A DNA stretch of 64,000 nucleotides. Origin: Lapillicoccus jejuensis (GTDB lineage: Bacteria; Actinomycetota; Actinomycetes; Actinomycetales; Dermatophilaceae). The notes under the pieces were generated by a model that was not told the origin of the DNA, made no database searches, and saw nothing but the letters and a program-made list of their open reading frames with translations. A program made the position numbers and the translations under genes. Below are positions 1 to 7,824 of this stretch, piece by piece (position 1 is the first letter of the stretch; every line of letters starts with the position of its first letter). The stretch covers positions 2,418,001 through 2,482,000 of the forward strand of contig NZ_VFMN01000001.1 of the NCBI RefSeq assembly GCF_006715055.1. Reading direction: 5' to 3'.

Positions 1-1274
1 CGCTTGGTGGCGATCCCCTCGATCGTCGCGCCCGCGGACGCCCGCGCCATCGCGACGAACGCCTTGCCCGTGCCGCGGACCGACCCGTCGGGCTCGAGGA
101 GGCCGTAGCGCGGCTCGTCGGCGTTGCGGCCGTCCGGGTTGGGCACGAGTGGCAGCCACAGCACCATCGAGGCGCCCCGGCCGAGCAGCACCGCGACGGT
201 CTTGACCATCTGGTCGACGCGCTCCTGGTCGGTGAGCGAGCCGCCGCGCAGGAACTGCCCCGCCTCCCACACCTGGACGGGCACCCCGGACGGCGTCGTC
301 GCCCGCAGGTAGTCCATGAGCAGCGGGGCGGCCTGGTAGCTCTCGTAGAAGTGCACCTGGCGCAGGTCGGTGACCTTGTCGGCGAGCAGCTTCGTCGTCA
401 GCTGGAGGTACTCGAGGTTGCGCGAGGCCTGGTCCGAGGACAGCGCCGTCTTGAGGTCGTCGGCGCTCGTGACCTCGACGATCTGCTTGCCGCGCGTGCC
501 GAACCGTCGCTCGTAGTAGGTGTTGTAGGCCTTGACGGCCTGGGCGTCCTGCCCCTGGTCGAGCAGCCGCTGCGCGATCCCCGCGCCGTACGCCGTCGAG
601 CTGATCCCCATGTCGGCGACCTTCGCCTGCGGGTCGGCGGCCCGGATCGCGGTGGCGGCCGCCGTCACGAGCTGCTCGAGGTCACCGATCGACCCGCCCC
701 AGAAGGACGGCGAGTTGACCTCGTTCTCGACCGCGTAGACGTGCACGCCCTGCGCCGAGTAGCGCTTGACGGCCTCGATCACCCAGCTCCGGTACGTCGT
801 CATGTCGGCCGGCATGAGCGACTCGGTCTTGCGTCCGCGCGCCTTGGTCGCCTGCTGGTCGCCCGTCGCCCAGCACGCGCCGACGCGCAGCTTGAGCATC
901 ATCGACACCTTGAGGCTGCGGGCCTGCTGCACCACCGTGTCGACGGCCGACCAGTCGCGCTTGCCCTGCTGCGGCTCCACGTCGCACCAGGTCAGCTCGT
1001 AGAACGTCGGGACGTCGGCGCCGAGCTGGGCGACGTAGCTGCGGGCCAGGTCGACGCGGCTCCAGTCGAACTTCGCCCCCAGCGCGAGCGTGCGGCCCGG
1101 GGCCTGGGTGACCACCCCGGTCGGGGCGGCCGTCGGCGCGGGCGTCGACGACGTCGGGGTGGGGGAGGGCGCGGACGAGCCCGTGCAGGCGCCGAGCACG
1201 GTGGACAGCGCCAGGGCGAGCAGGGCGGCGGCCGCGGCCGGGCGTCGCCGGCGGTGGGCGGGTCGCGAGGTCAT
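1..1274 (-). CDS. Secreted glycoside-hydrolase-like lipoprotein (partial, C-terminus beyond window)
   Basis: The frame is open from an ATG at 1274 to the window edge, so only about 424 N-terminal residues are seen. The start has an arginine-rich n-region, a hydrophobic stretch and a lipobox LGAC near residue 29, followed by a Ser/Thr/Pro linker, which indicates a lipoprotein on the outer face of the membrane. The rest reads like a TIM-barrel glycosidase: an ENEVNSP segment near residue 180 fits the Asn-Glu acid/base pair of clan GH-A enzymes, and VWEAG near residue 335 could carry the nucleophile. The nearest-looking families are GH39 or GH5-like, but I cannot assign one. The start overlaps the stop of the upstream sulfotransferase by ATGA, so it is the third gene of a coupled operon. 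Trimming of a sulfated polysaccharide is an inference from context. Confidence 0.75.
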   Translation of the reverse strand, partial: MTSRPAHRRRRPAAAAALLALALSTVLGACTGSSAPSPTPTSSTPAPTAAPTGVVTQAPGRTLALGAKFDWSRVDLARSYVAQLGADVPTFYELTWCDVEPQQGKRDWSAVDTVVQQARSLKVSMMLKLRVGACWATGDQQATKARGRKTESLMPADMTTYRSWVIEAVKRYSAQGVHVYAVENEVNSPSFWGGSIGDLEQLVTAAATAIRAADPQAKVADMGISSTAYGAGIAQRLLDQGQDAQAVKAYNTYYERRFGTRGKQIVEVTSADDLKTALSSDQASRNLEYLQLTTKLLADKVTDLRQVHFYESYQAAPLLMDYLRATTPSGVPVQVWEAGQFLRGGSLTDQERVDQMVKTVAVLLGRGASMVLWLPLVPNPDGRNADEPRYGLLEPDGSVRGTGKAFVAMARASAGATIEGIATK

Positions 1275-2269
1275 GCGGTCCCTTCGGTGAGGCCGTGGGC
1301 CGGCTCGGCGGCCTCACCGGCGGACGAGGCCCGCCAAGCCGAGTCGAGCCGGGCGGCCATGTCGTCGGCGAGCGCGCGCACCCGCGGGTCGAGGTCGAGC
1401 CGGCCGCTGCCGTGCGAGACGCGCCGGTCGACGTGCTCGTCGAGCTCGGGTCGGTAGGGCAGGCCGACGAACGCGCACAGCCGGCGCATCTGCGCGGGCG
1501 GGTCGGCCGCGAAGGCGTCGTACGAGACGAGGGCGACGTCGTCGCGGGCGTCGAGGCCGAGCTCGAAGTACAGGCCGTTGCGCACGACCCAGAAGAGCGC
1601 GGCCGCGCTGTGCTCGCTCATCGCCTCGAGGTCGAAGGAGCGGATGAGCTCGACGGTCGCCGGGGCGAGCCGCTCGCCCTGCCAGCGCTGGTCGGCGAGG
1701 CCGGCGGCGATGTCACGCAGCGCCCACAGGTTGGCCGGACCGAACTTGGAGACCTCGGACCGGGCCCGGGCGTCGACGTCGCGGTAGACCCACAGGGCCC
1801 GTCCCGGGGCGAGCCCCGGCAGGTCAAGGAAGGTGTCGACGAGGTGCGAGTCGCAGATCGGCTTGACGAAGACGACCTGCTGGCGGCTCCTCAGGACGAC
1901 GTCGCGCAGGACGTCGGTCGAGCGGATGCGGAAGCGGTCGAAGAGCGCGCCGTCGTTCTCGTTGCGCACCTCGGTCTCCGGGGCCTCGTCGAGACCGCGC
2001 ATGAGCATGTTGGTGCCCGAGCGCTGCAGGCCCACGACGTAGACCGGGACGGCGGAGCCGGGCGCCTGCGGGTGGGCGCGCCGCCACCTCGCCTTGCGCC
2101 ACGCGGCGCGTACCCGGGGACGCGGGTCGAGCCGGTCCTCCTCGACGATCCGGCCGAAGCCCTCCGTCCGGGCCCAGTGGACCCGGCGCACCACCTTGCG
2201 GACGAGCTGCTGCCGACCGGTCAGCGGCCCCGGGTGGGGCGCGATCTGGCGGTCGTACCAGTCCTTCAC
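1271..2269 (-). CDS. Sulfotransferase family protein
   Basis: A 332-residue protein with the two PAPS-binding signatures of sulfotransferases: a P-loop-like GLQRSGTN near residues 76-83 (5'-phosphosulfate loop) and a YRDVDARARSEV segment near residue 160 (3'-phosphate region). It would transfer sulfate from PAPS to a glycan or other acceptor in the cytoplasm. The start is a GTG at 2269 inside a GTGA overlap with the stop of the gene at 2266-3006, with AGG eight bases upstream; longer readings of this frame run into sequence coding for the upstream gene. Its stop overlaps the ATG of the glycosidase-like lipoprotein, so the three genes form one translationally coupled unit. The acceptor is unknown. 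Confidence 0.85.
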   Translation of the reverse strand: MKDWYDRQIAPHPGPLTGRQQLVRKVVRRVHWARTEGFGRIVEEDRLDPRPRVRAAWRKARWRRAHPQAPGSAVPVYVVGLQRSGTNMLMRGLDEAPETEVRNENDGALFDRFRIRSTDVLRDVVLRSRQQVVFVKPICDSHLVDTFLDLPGLAPGRALWVYRDVDARARSEVSKFGPANLWALRDIAAGLADQRWQGERLAPATVELIRSFDLEAMSEHSAAALFWVVRNGLYFELGLDARDDVALVSYDAFAADPPAQMRRLCAFVGLPYRPELDEHVDRRVSHGSGRLDLDPRVRALADDMAARLDSAWRASSAGEAAEPAHGLTEGTA

Positions 2270-3006
2270 AGTCGGGACCTCGCTGGCAAGTGGGTGCGGG
2301 AGAGCTGCTCGACCTCCTCCAGCCGCATCGGGCACTCGGCGGCGACGGCCTGCAGGAGGTCGTCGACCCCCGTGACCGGCGTCCGCACGAAGTGCGGGCC
2401 GACGAACGTGGCCCAGTCCTCCTCGGTGAGGCCCAGGGCGGGGGCGAGCAGCGCGGTGTTGTCGATGACCTGGTGGGGTCGCGGGTCCACACGGTACATG
2501 TTCGGCGCGAGCGACACCCCGGAGCGCAGCAGCAGCGCCAGGCGGTGACCCCCGTCGCCGACGTGGAGCATGTGCGCGACCGGCAGACCCGAGTCGGTGA
2601 CCGCGGGCAGCGACACGCGGCGCAGGGTCAGCGGCCGGTCCGCGTCGAACCCGTGCCGCTCGACCGACGTGAACACGGCGAGGGCCTTGCCGACCCGGCG
2701 GACGAACATCCGCTCGACCTCGGCCTCGTCCTGCAGGACCCACGGGAAGAAGCGGCGCAGCTCGACCTCGCGGAACCACGTCGCGTACGGGTGGTCGCGC
2801 AGCTGCGCGGCGAAGTCCGGCAGGTCGTCGGTCGTGGGCCGCTCGGCGTCGATCCGGTCGAAGAGCGAGGCGCGGACGATGACGTCGTACCGGTACGGCC
2901 GGATGAGGTCGGAGACGTCGAGCGTCGCGTCGCCGGCGTGCTTCGGCCGCCACGTGGTGACGCGGCGCACCGTGCGGCGCACGGTGTTCGGCCAGGATCG
3001 CTGCAC
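2266..3006 (-). CDS. Conserved hypothetical protein with a ParB-like DGGHR motif
   Basis: A 246-residue cytoplasmic protein without signal peptide or membrane segment. I do not recognise a characterised family. A stretch near residues 145-165 reads HMLHVGDGGHRLALLLRSG, which resembles the G-(D/N)-G-x-H-R motif of the ParB/Srx N-terminal fold. That motif binds nucleotides and is also found in proteins of polysaccharide and sulfotransferase loci. The N-terminus is arginine-rich (RRTVRRVTTWRPK). It is the first gene of the operon 3006 to 1, overlaps the sulfotransferase by GTGA, and is divergent from the glycosyltransferase at 3235, with 228 bases between them that should hold both promoters. 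A role in making or sensing a sulfated glycan is only an inference from neighbours. Confidence 0.7.
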   Translation of the reverse strand: MQRSWPNTVRRTVRRVTTWRPKHAGDATLDVSDLIRPYRYDVIVRASLFDRIDAERPTTDDLPDFAAQLRDHPYATWFREVELRRFFPWVLQDEAEVERMFVRRVGKALAVFTSVERHGFDADRPLTLRRVSLPAVTDSGLPVAHMLHVGDGGHRLALLLRSGVSLAPNMYRVDPRPHQVIDNTALLAPALGLTEEDWATFVGPHFVRTPVTGVDDLLQAVAAECPMRLEEVEQLSRTHLPARSRL

Positions 3007-3234
3007 TGTCTGGTCCTCCGGACGACATCCCCCGCACTCGTCCCCCCGAGGCGGTCCGAGGCCTTCCCCTCGGCCTCGACCTCCAGTATGACGGGCCGGT
3101 TCCGCCGACCCGGGTCATTCCCGGATTTTCCACAGGCCGGCGCCCGGTGTGGTGTCATGGACCCCGGTCGTCCCCACGGCGGCCGGGCGTCCCGACGGCT
3201 CGCACCGACCGGGAGCCCCAGGGGCAGGAGTCAC

Positions 3235-4506
3235 GTGCGGATCCTTCACGTCAACAAGTACCTCTACCGGCGCGGTGGCGCGGAGGGGTACATGCTCGAC
3301 GTCGCCGCGCTGCAGCGCCGCGCCGGCCACGAGGTCGAGCTGTGGGGGATGCACCACCCGGAGAACCTCGCGCCGCTGCCGCTGGAGGACACCTTCGCCT
3401 CGTACGTCGAGCTGGAGCCCGCCCCCGGCGGCCTCGCCGGCGTCGCCGCGTCGCTGCGGATGGTGTGGAGCCGCGAGGCCGAGCGCGGCGTGCGCGCCGC
3501 GCTCGAGCGCTTCCGGCCCGACGTCGTGCACTGCCACAACATCTACCACCAGCTCTCGCCGTCGGTGCTGCGCCCGATGCGGCAGGCGGGGGTGCCGGTC
3601 GTCATGACGCTGCACGACTACAAGCTCGCCTGCCCGAGCTACCAGCTGCTCGCCGACGGCGCGCCCTGCGAAGCCTGCGTCGGGCACGGCACCTGGCACG
3701 CGGCCGTCAAGCGCTGCAAGGGCGGCTCGCTCGCCGGCAGCGCCGTCCTCGCCGTCGAGTCGGGCCTGCACCGCGCCACGGGGGCGTACGACGCCGTCGA
3801 CCGGCTGGTCTGCCCGAGCGCCTTCCTCGCAGGCGTCATGCGCCGCCAGGGCATCGAGGACGACCGGCTGCGGGTGGTCAACAACTTCACCGACGTCCCC
3901 CCGGCCGCCCCCCGCGACGACGCCGGCCGCGACGTGGTCTACGCCGGGCGCCTGTCGCACGAGAAAGGCGTCGAGGACGCGATCCGCGCCGTCGCCCGCA
4001 CCACCGGCGACACCGTCCTGCACGTCGCCGGCGACGGCCCGCTGCGCGCGTCCCTCGAGGAGCTCGCCCGCCGCGAGGCCCCCGGCCGGGTCGTCTTCCA
4101 CGGCCGTCTCGACGCGGGGGAGCTGGCCGACCTGCTGCGCCGCAGCCGCGCGCTCCTGCTGCCGGCTCGCTGGCACGAGAACCAGCCGATGATCATCCTC
4201 GAGGCCTACGCGGTCGGCCTGCCCGTCGTCGTCACCGACCTCGGCGGCCTGCCCGAGCTGGTCACCGACGGCGAGCACGGGCTCGTCGTGCCGCCGCGCG
4301 ACCCGGCGGCGCTCGCCGCCGCCGTCGACCGGCTCGTCGCCGACCCGGACCTCGCCCTCGCCATGGGCCGGGCCGGGCGGGCCCGCCTCGAGTCCGGCTT
4401 CGGCGCCGAGACCCACCTGGCTCGCCTCGACGAGGTGTACGCCGCCGCGGCGCACCGCGCCGAGGGCGCCGGGACCACCGACGCGGCCACGAGGAGCAGC
4501 GCGTGA
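3235..4506 (+). CDS. GT4-family glycosyltransferase
   Basis: A 423-residue GT-B glycosyltransferase. The N-terminal acceptor domain starts MRILHVNKYLYRRGGAE, with the usual glycine-rich loop of family GT4. The C-terminal donor domain has VVYAGRLSHEKGVEDA near residue 235 and the E-x7-E signature ENQPMIILE near residues 316-324. A cysteine-rich insert (CPSYQLLADGAPCEAC near residue 135) is typical of a subset of these proteins. The GTG at 3235 is chosen because it follows AGGAG by four bases and because the family N-terminus begins exactly there; the frame stays open far upstream without family similarity. The stop overlaps the next gene by GTGA. It probably adds a sugar to an exopolysaccharide or lipid carrier; the donor is unknown. 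Confidence 0.88.
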   Translation: MRILHVNKYLYRRGGAEGYMLDVAALQRRAGHEVELWGMHHPENLAPLPLEDTFASYVELEPAPGGLAGVAASLRMVWSREAERGVRAALERFRPDVVHCHNIYHQLSPSVLRPMRQAGVPVVMTLHDYKLACPSYQLLADGAPCEACVGHGTWHAAVKRCKGGSLAGSAVLAVESGLHRATGAYDAVDRLVCPSAFLAGVMRRQGIEDDRLRVVNNFTDVPPAAPRDDAGRDVVYAGRLSHEKGVEDAIRAVARTTGDTVLHVAGDGPLRASLEELARREAPGRVVFHGRLDAGELADLLRRSRALLLPARWHENQPMIILEAYAVGLPVVVTDLGGLPELVTDGEHGLVVPPRDPAALAAAVDRLVADPDLALAMGRAGRARLESGFGAETHLARLDEVYAAAAHRAEGAGTTDAATRSSA

Positions 4507-5483
4507 CGACGTCCACCCCACCCACCGGCCCCGCGCCCACCGGCACCGACCGGACGGCGACCAAGGTCCTCTTCGTCGCGGGCACGGGTCGCAGCGGCAC
4601 GACCATCCTCAGCTCGATCATCGGCCAGATCCCGGGCGCCATGGCGGCGGGCGAGATCCGCTACATCTGGGAGCGCGGGTTCCTCGAGGACCACCGCTGC
4701 GGCTGCGGCGAGCCGTTCAGCAGCTGCCCGGTCTGGACGCAGGTCGTCGCCACCGCCTTCCCCGACGGACCGCCGGACCCGGAGGCCGTCTCGCGCGACC
4801 TGCTCGACCGGCTGCGGATGCTGAGGGTGCCCTCGATGGTGTGGCGCCAGCTGCGCGGGCGCCCCGTCGTCACCCCGCACCCGCACGACGAGGCCATCGC
4901 CGCGCTGTACCGGGCCGTCATCGAGGTCGTCCGCCCGACCGTCCTCGTCGACTCCTCCAAGGTCCCGCCCTACGGCAAGCTGCTCGAGCGGCTGCCCGGC
5001 CTCGACCTGCACGTCCTGCAGGTCATCCGCGACCCGCGCGCCAACGCCTTCTCCTGGCAGCGGCTCAAGGAGACCCGCGACCGCGAGGGCGCGACCGACA
5101 CGATGGAGCAGCTCGAGCTGTGGCGCTCCGCGGCGATGTGGCTCGTGTGGAACTACCTCGTCGAGTTCTGGTGGCCCTGGCGCCGCCCGAGCAACGTGCA
5201 GGTCCACTACGAGCAGTTCGTCGCCGACCCCCGACGGGCCGTCGAGGACGTCGCCAGCGCCCTGGGCGTGGACGCCTCGAGCGTGGACTACGTCGACGAG
5301 CACGCGATCCGGATGCGGGTCAACCACACCGTCGCCGGCAACCCGAACCGCCACGACACCGGGGTGGTGCGGCTGCGCCGCGACGACGAGTGGCGCAACG
5401 CGATGCCCCGCTGGAGGCAGGCCCTCGTCACGGCGATGACCCTGCCCGGCCTGCGGCACTTCGGCTACGGCCTGCGCGGCTGA
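4503..5483 (+). CDS. Sulfotransferase family protein
   Basis: A 326-residue sulfotransferase. After about 25 low-complexity residues the P-loop reads VAGTGRSGTTI (residues about 26-36), and the 3'-phosphate binding segment is IRDPRANAFSW near residue 175. A cysteine cluster HRCGCGEPFSSCPVW near residue 62 occurs in one clade of these enzymes. It starts at GTG 4503 in a GTGA overlap with the GT4 gene, so the two are co-translated: a glycosyltransferase coupled to a sulfotransferase suggests that a glycan is assembled and then sulfated. It differs from the sulfotransferases at 1271 and 15905, so these are diverged members and not recent copies. The gene ends before a strong hairpin at 5501-5531. 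Confidence 0.87.
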   Translation: MTTSTPPTGPAPTGTDRTATKVLFVAGTGRSGTTILSSIIGQIPGAMAAGEIRYIWERGFLEDHRCGCGEPFSSCPVWTQVVATAFPDGPPDPEAVSRDLLDRLRMLRVPSMVWRQLRGRPVVTPHPHDEAIAALYRAVIEVVRPTVLVDSSKVPPYGKLLERLPGLDLHVLQVIRDPRANAFSWQRLKETRDREGATDTMEQLELWRSAAMWLVWNYLVEFWWPWRRPSNVQVHYEQFVADPRRAVEDVASALGVDASSVDYVDEHAIRMRVNHTVAGNPNRHDTGVVRLRRDDEWRNAMPRWRQALVTAMTLPGLRHFGYGLRG

Positions 5484-5500
5484 GCCGACCACGACGGCGA

Positions 5501-5531
5501 ACGGCCCCGCCCCCTTCCGGGGCGGGGCCGT
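5501..5531. terminator. Strong bidirectional hairpin terminator
   Basis: A perfect 13-bp stem (ACGGCCCCGCCCC at 5501-5513 and its complement at 5519-5531) with a 5-base loop lies between the convergent sulfotransferase (ends 5483) and the fibronectin-type protein (ends 5562). There is no long U-tract, as is usual in actinobacteria. Confidence 0.75.
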
Positions 5532-5561
5532 CGTCGTGGCGGGGCGCTGCTGGTGCCGCGC

Positions 5562-7583
5562 TCAGGGCAGGGTGACCGTGACCCCGTTGGAGAAGCGGCT
5601 GGCGCCGATGCTGTTGAGCGCCTTGACCTGGTAGACGTGGGTGCCCGAGGCGGGCGCCGGGTCGGTGAGGGTCTGGGTCGGCGCGGTGACGGTGCCGACG
5701 CGCACGCCGTCGCGCACGACGACGTACTTCGTGATCGGGCTGCCACCGGGGTCGGCGACGGTCCAGGTGAGGGTGACGACCGAGGGCGGCGTCGTCGTGT
5801 CGCGGGTGAGGACCGGCTGGCTCGGCACGCCGCTGGACGGCGTCGCCGTCTTCTCCGGGGTGCTCACCGACGCACCGACGGCGTTGAGGGCCTGGACCGT
5901 GTAGTAGTACTGCGTGCCGTCCACGACGGCCGTGTCGGCGTAGGTGCGCGTCGTGGCGTCGACGTCGACGAGCGCCGTCTCGGTGCCGCTGCTCGTGCCG
6001 CGCAGGATCCGGTACCCGGTGACCGGGGTGCCGCCGTCGAAGGTCGGCGCGCCCCAGCCGAGGTTCGCGACGTGCAGGCCGCCGGCGGCCTGGAAGGCCG
6101 TCGGGACGCCCGGCGCCGTCGTCGCGGCGGCCTGGGGGGTCGCGGTGACGGTCGGGCTGAACGGGCTGTCACCGGCGGCGTTGCGGGTGACGACGGCGTA
6201 CGCGTACGTCGTCCCGTTGGTCACCCGGGTGTCGACGAAGCTCTCCTGCCCGGGGTTGCCGACGACGCTCCAGGCGCCGCCACCGACCGAGCGGTAGACC
6301 ACGTAGGAGTAGGTCGGGTACCCGCCGTCGGTCCACGGCACGTCCCAGGTCAGCGCGACCGTCGCGTCGCCCGCCTGCGCCGACACCTGGGTGGTCGCCG
6401 GGGCCGTCGTACGGAAGTCGAGGTCGCGGAACTGCGTGAGGAACGGCGTGATCGTCGAGTCGACGCGGGTGAAGTCGCCGCCCACGACGACCGCGCGGGG
6501 GGTGGAGGTCATCGACCACAGCCCGAGCGCGCTGTTGACGTTGGGCGCGAAGGCCTGGGTGACCCCGCCGTCGGTCGTCACGGCCGCGAGCTTCTGCCGG
6601 TCGAGGCCGTCGAAGGAGGCCCCGCCGGAGAAGTGGCCGCCGCAGTACGTGTACGGCCCGAACACGGCGATCGACTGGACGTCGCCGTTGGCGTGCTTGC
6701 TCCACACCGTCTGCCCGGTGGTCGCGTCGAGCCGCGAGCACCCGCCGCCCGAGCCGGTCGCGGCGACGAGCAGCGCGTTGCCGGACAGGGTGAGCGCGTA
6801 CGCCGGCGCGCGCGCGGTGAGGTTGGTCGTCCCGCCGCGGAACGTCGGGTCGACGGCCGCGGTGGCCGTCGACAGCAGGGTCAGCTTGCCCGCGGGGCCG
6901 TAACCGCCGACCGTGGTGAAGTCGCCGCCGACGTAGACCTTGGTGCCGTCGGGGGTCGCGAGCAGCGAGCGGACCCGCTTGTCGAGGACCGGCGCCCAGG
7001 CGGTGTCCATCGTGCCCGTGGTGGTGTCGAGCTTCGCGGCGTAGGTCACGGTGTGCGCCCCGGCCGCGTCGGTGACCTTGGTCAGCAGCCCGCCGACGAA
7101 GACGCTCGAGCCGGCGACCGTGATGGTGTCGACCTCGCGGTTGATGCGGCCGGTGAAGGCCGTCTTCGTCGCGCCGGTCGCCAGCGAGACGGCGCCGAAG
7201 CTGGCCGCCTTGGTGCTGCCGTTGAGCGAGAGGAAGGTGCCGCCGACGAAGAGGGTGTCGCCGCTGGCGGCCAGCGCGAGGACCGACCCGTCGGTCGCCG
7301 GCCGCCAGGTCGTGTCGAAGGCCCCGGTCTCGGTGTCGTACTTGGCCAGGTGCCCGGCCGGGAAGGTGTGCCCGCTCGGGTCGACGACCTCGGTGAAGTC
7401 GCCGCCGACGACGACCGTCGTCCCGAGGCTCAGCAGGGCGCTGACCCGCCCGTTGGTGCCCCAGGTGCGCGAGGCGTTGGGCACCGCGCCCGACGAGCCG
7501 TCGGCGACGGCTCCGGCGGTCGCGGCGGCGCCGACGAGCGTGGCCGCGACGCTCACGGCGAGCAGGCGCAGGGGTGCGCGCAT
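5562..7583 (-). CDS. Secreted beta-propeller protein with three fibronectin type III domains
   Basis: A 673-residue exported protein. The start ATG at 7583 follows AGGAG by about seven bases. Residues 1-27 form a signal peptide (MRAPLRLLAVSVAAT then an alanine-rich region). Residues about 38-395 are repeated blades with VGGDFT or VGGTF motifs, each blade summarising a value, as in delta-60-repeat or PQQ-like propellers. Residues about 405-673 hold three fibronectin type III domains in a row, each ending in a Y-x-Y-x-V-x-A-x-N-x-x-G pattern. No sortase signal or transmembrane anchor is visible at the C-terminus (ends VTVTLP). It is a close paralogue of the gene at 7825-9900 on the same strand. 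Its job is unknown; adhesion or glycan binding outside the cell is plausible. Confidence 0.85.
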   Translation of the reverse strand: MRAPLRLLAVSVAATLVGAAATAGAVADGSSGAVPNASRTWGTNGRVSALLSLGTTVVVGGDFTEVVDPSGHTFPAGHLAKYDTETGAFDTTWRPATDGSVLALAASGDTLFVGGTFLSLNGSTKAASFGAVSLATGATKTAFTGRINREVDTITVAGSSVFVGGLLTKVTDAAGAHTVTYAAKLDTTTGTMDTAWAPVLDKRVRSLLATPDGTKVYVGGDFTTVGGYGPAGKLTLLSTATAAVDPTFRGGTTNLTARAPAYALTLSGNALLVAATGSGGGCSRLDATTGQTVWSKHANGDVQSIAVFGPYTYCGGHFSGGASFDGLDRQKLAAVTTDGGVTQAFAPNVNSALGLWSMTSTPRAVVVGGDFTRVDSTITPFLTQFRDLDFRTTAPATTQVSAQAGDATVALTWDVPWTDGGYPTYSYVVYRSVGGGAWSVVGNPGQESFVDTRVTNGTTYAYAVVTRNAAGDSPFSPTVTATPQAAATTAPGVPTAFQAAGGLHVANLGWGAPTFDGGTPVTGYRILRGTSSGTETALVDVDATTRTYADTAVVDGTQYYYTVQALNAVGASVSTPEKTATPSSGVPSQPVLTRDTTTPPSVVTLTWTVADPGGSPITKYVVVRDGVRVGTVTAPTQTLTDPAPASGTHVYQVKALNSIGASRFSNGVTVTLP

Positions 7584-7824
7584 GGTGGTCTCCTGGGCGG
7601 GTCCGGCGGTGAGGTGTCGCGCGGGTGGCGCGACGTGACGGGGACGACGCGTCACCCGGCGCACTCCCCGAGCCCGCGACCGACCCGGACGCGCCAGCGC
7701 CCGGACCCCGCCGCACCCGTCCCCACGGGTGGCGGCGGGCCCACGGTAACCCCCGCCACCGACACGGGGTGCCGGTTCGCCGCAGGATGGCCCGATCGGG
7801 CCCCGGGTGCGCGGGCGCGGCGCG

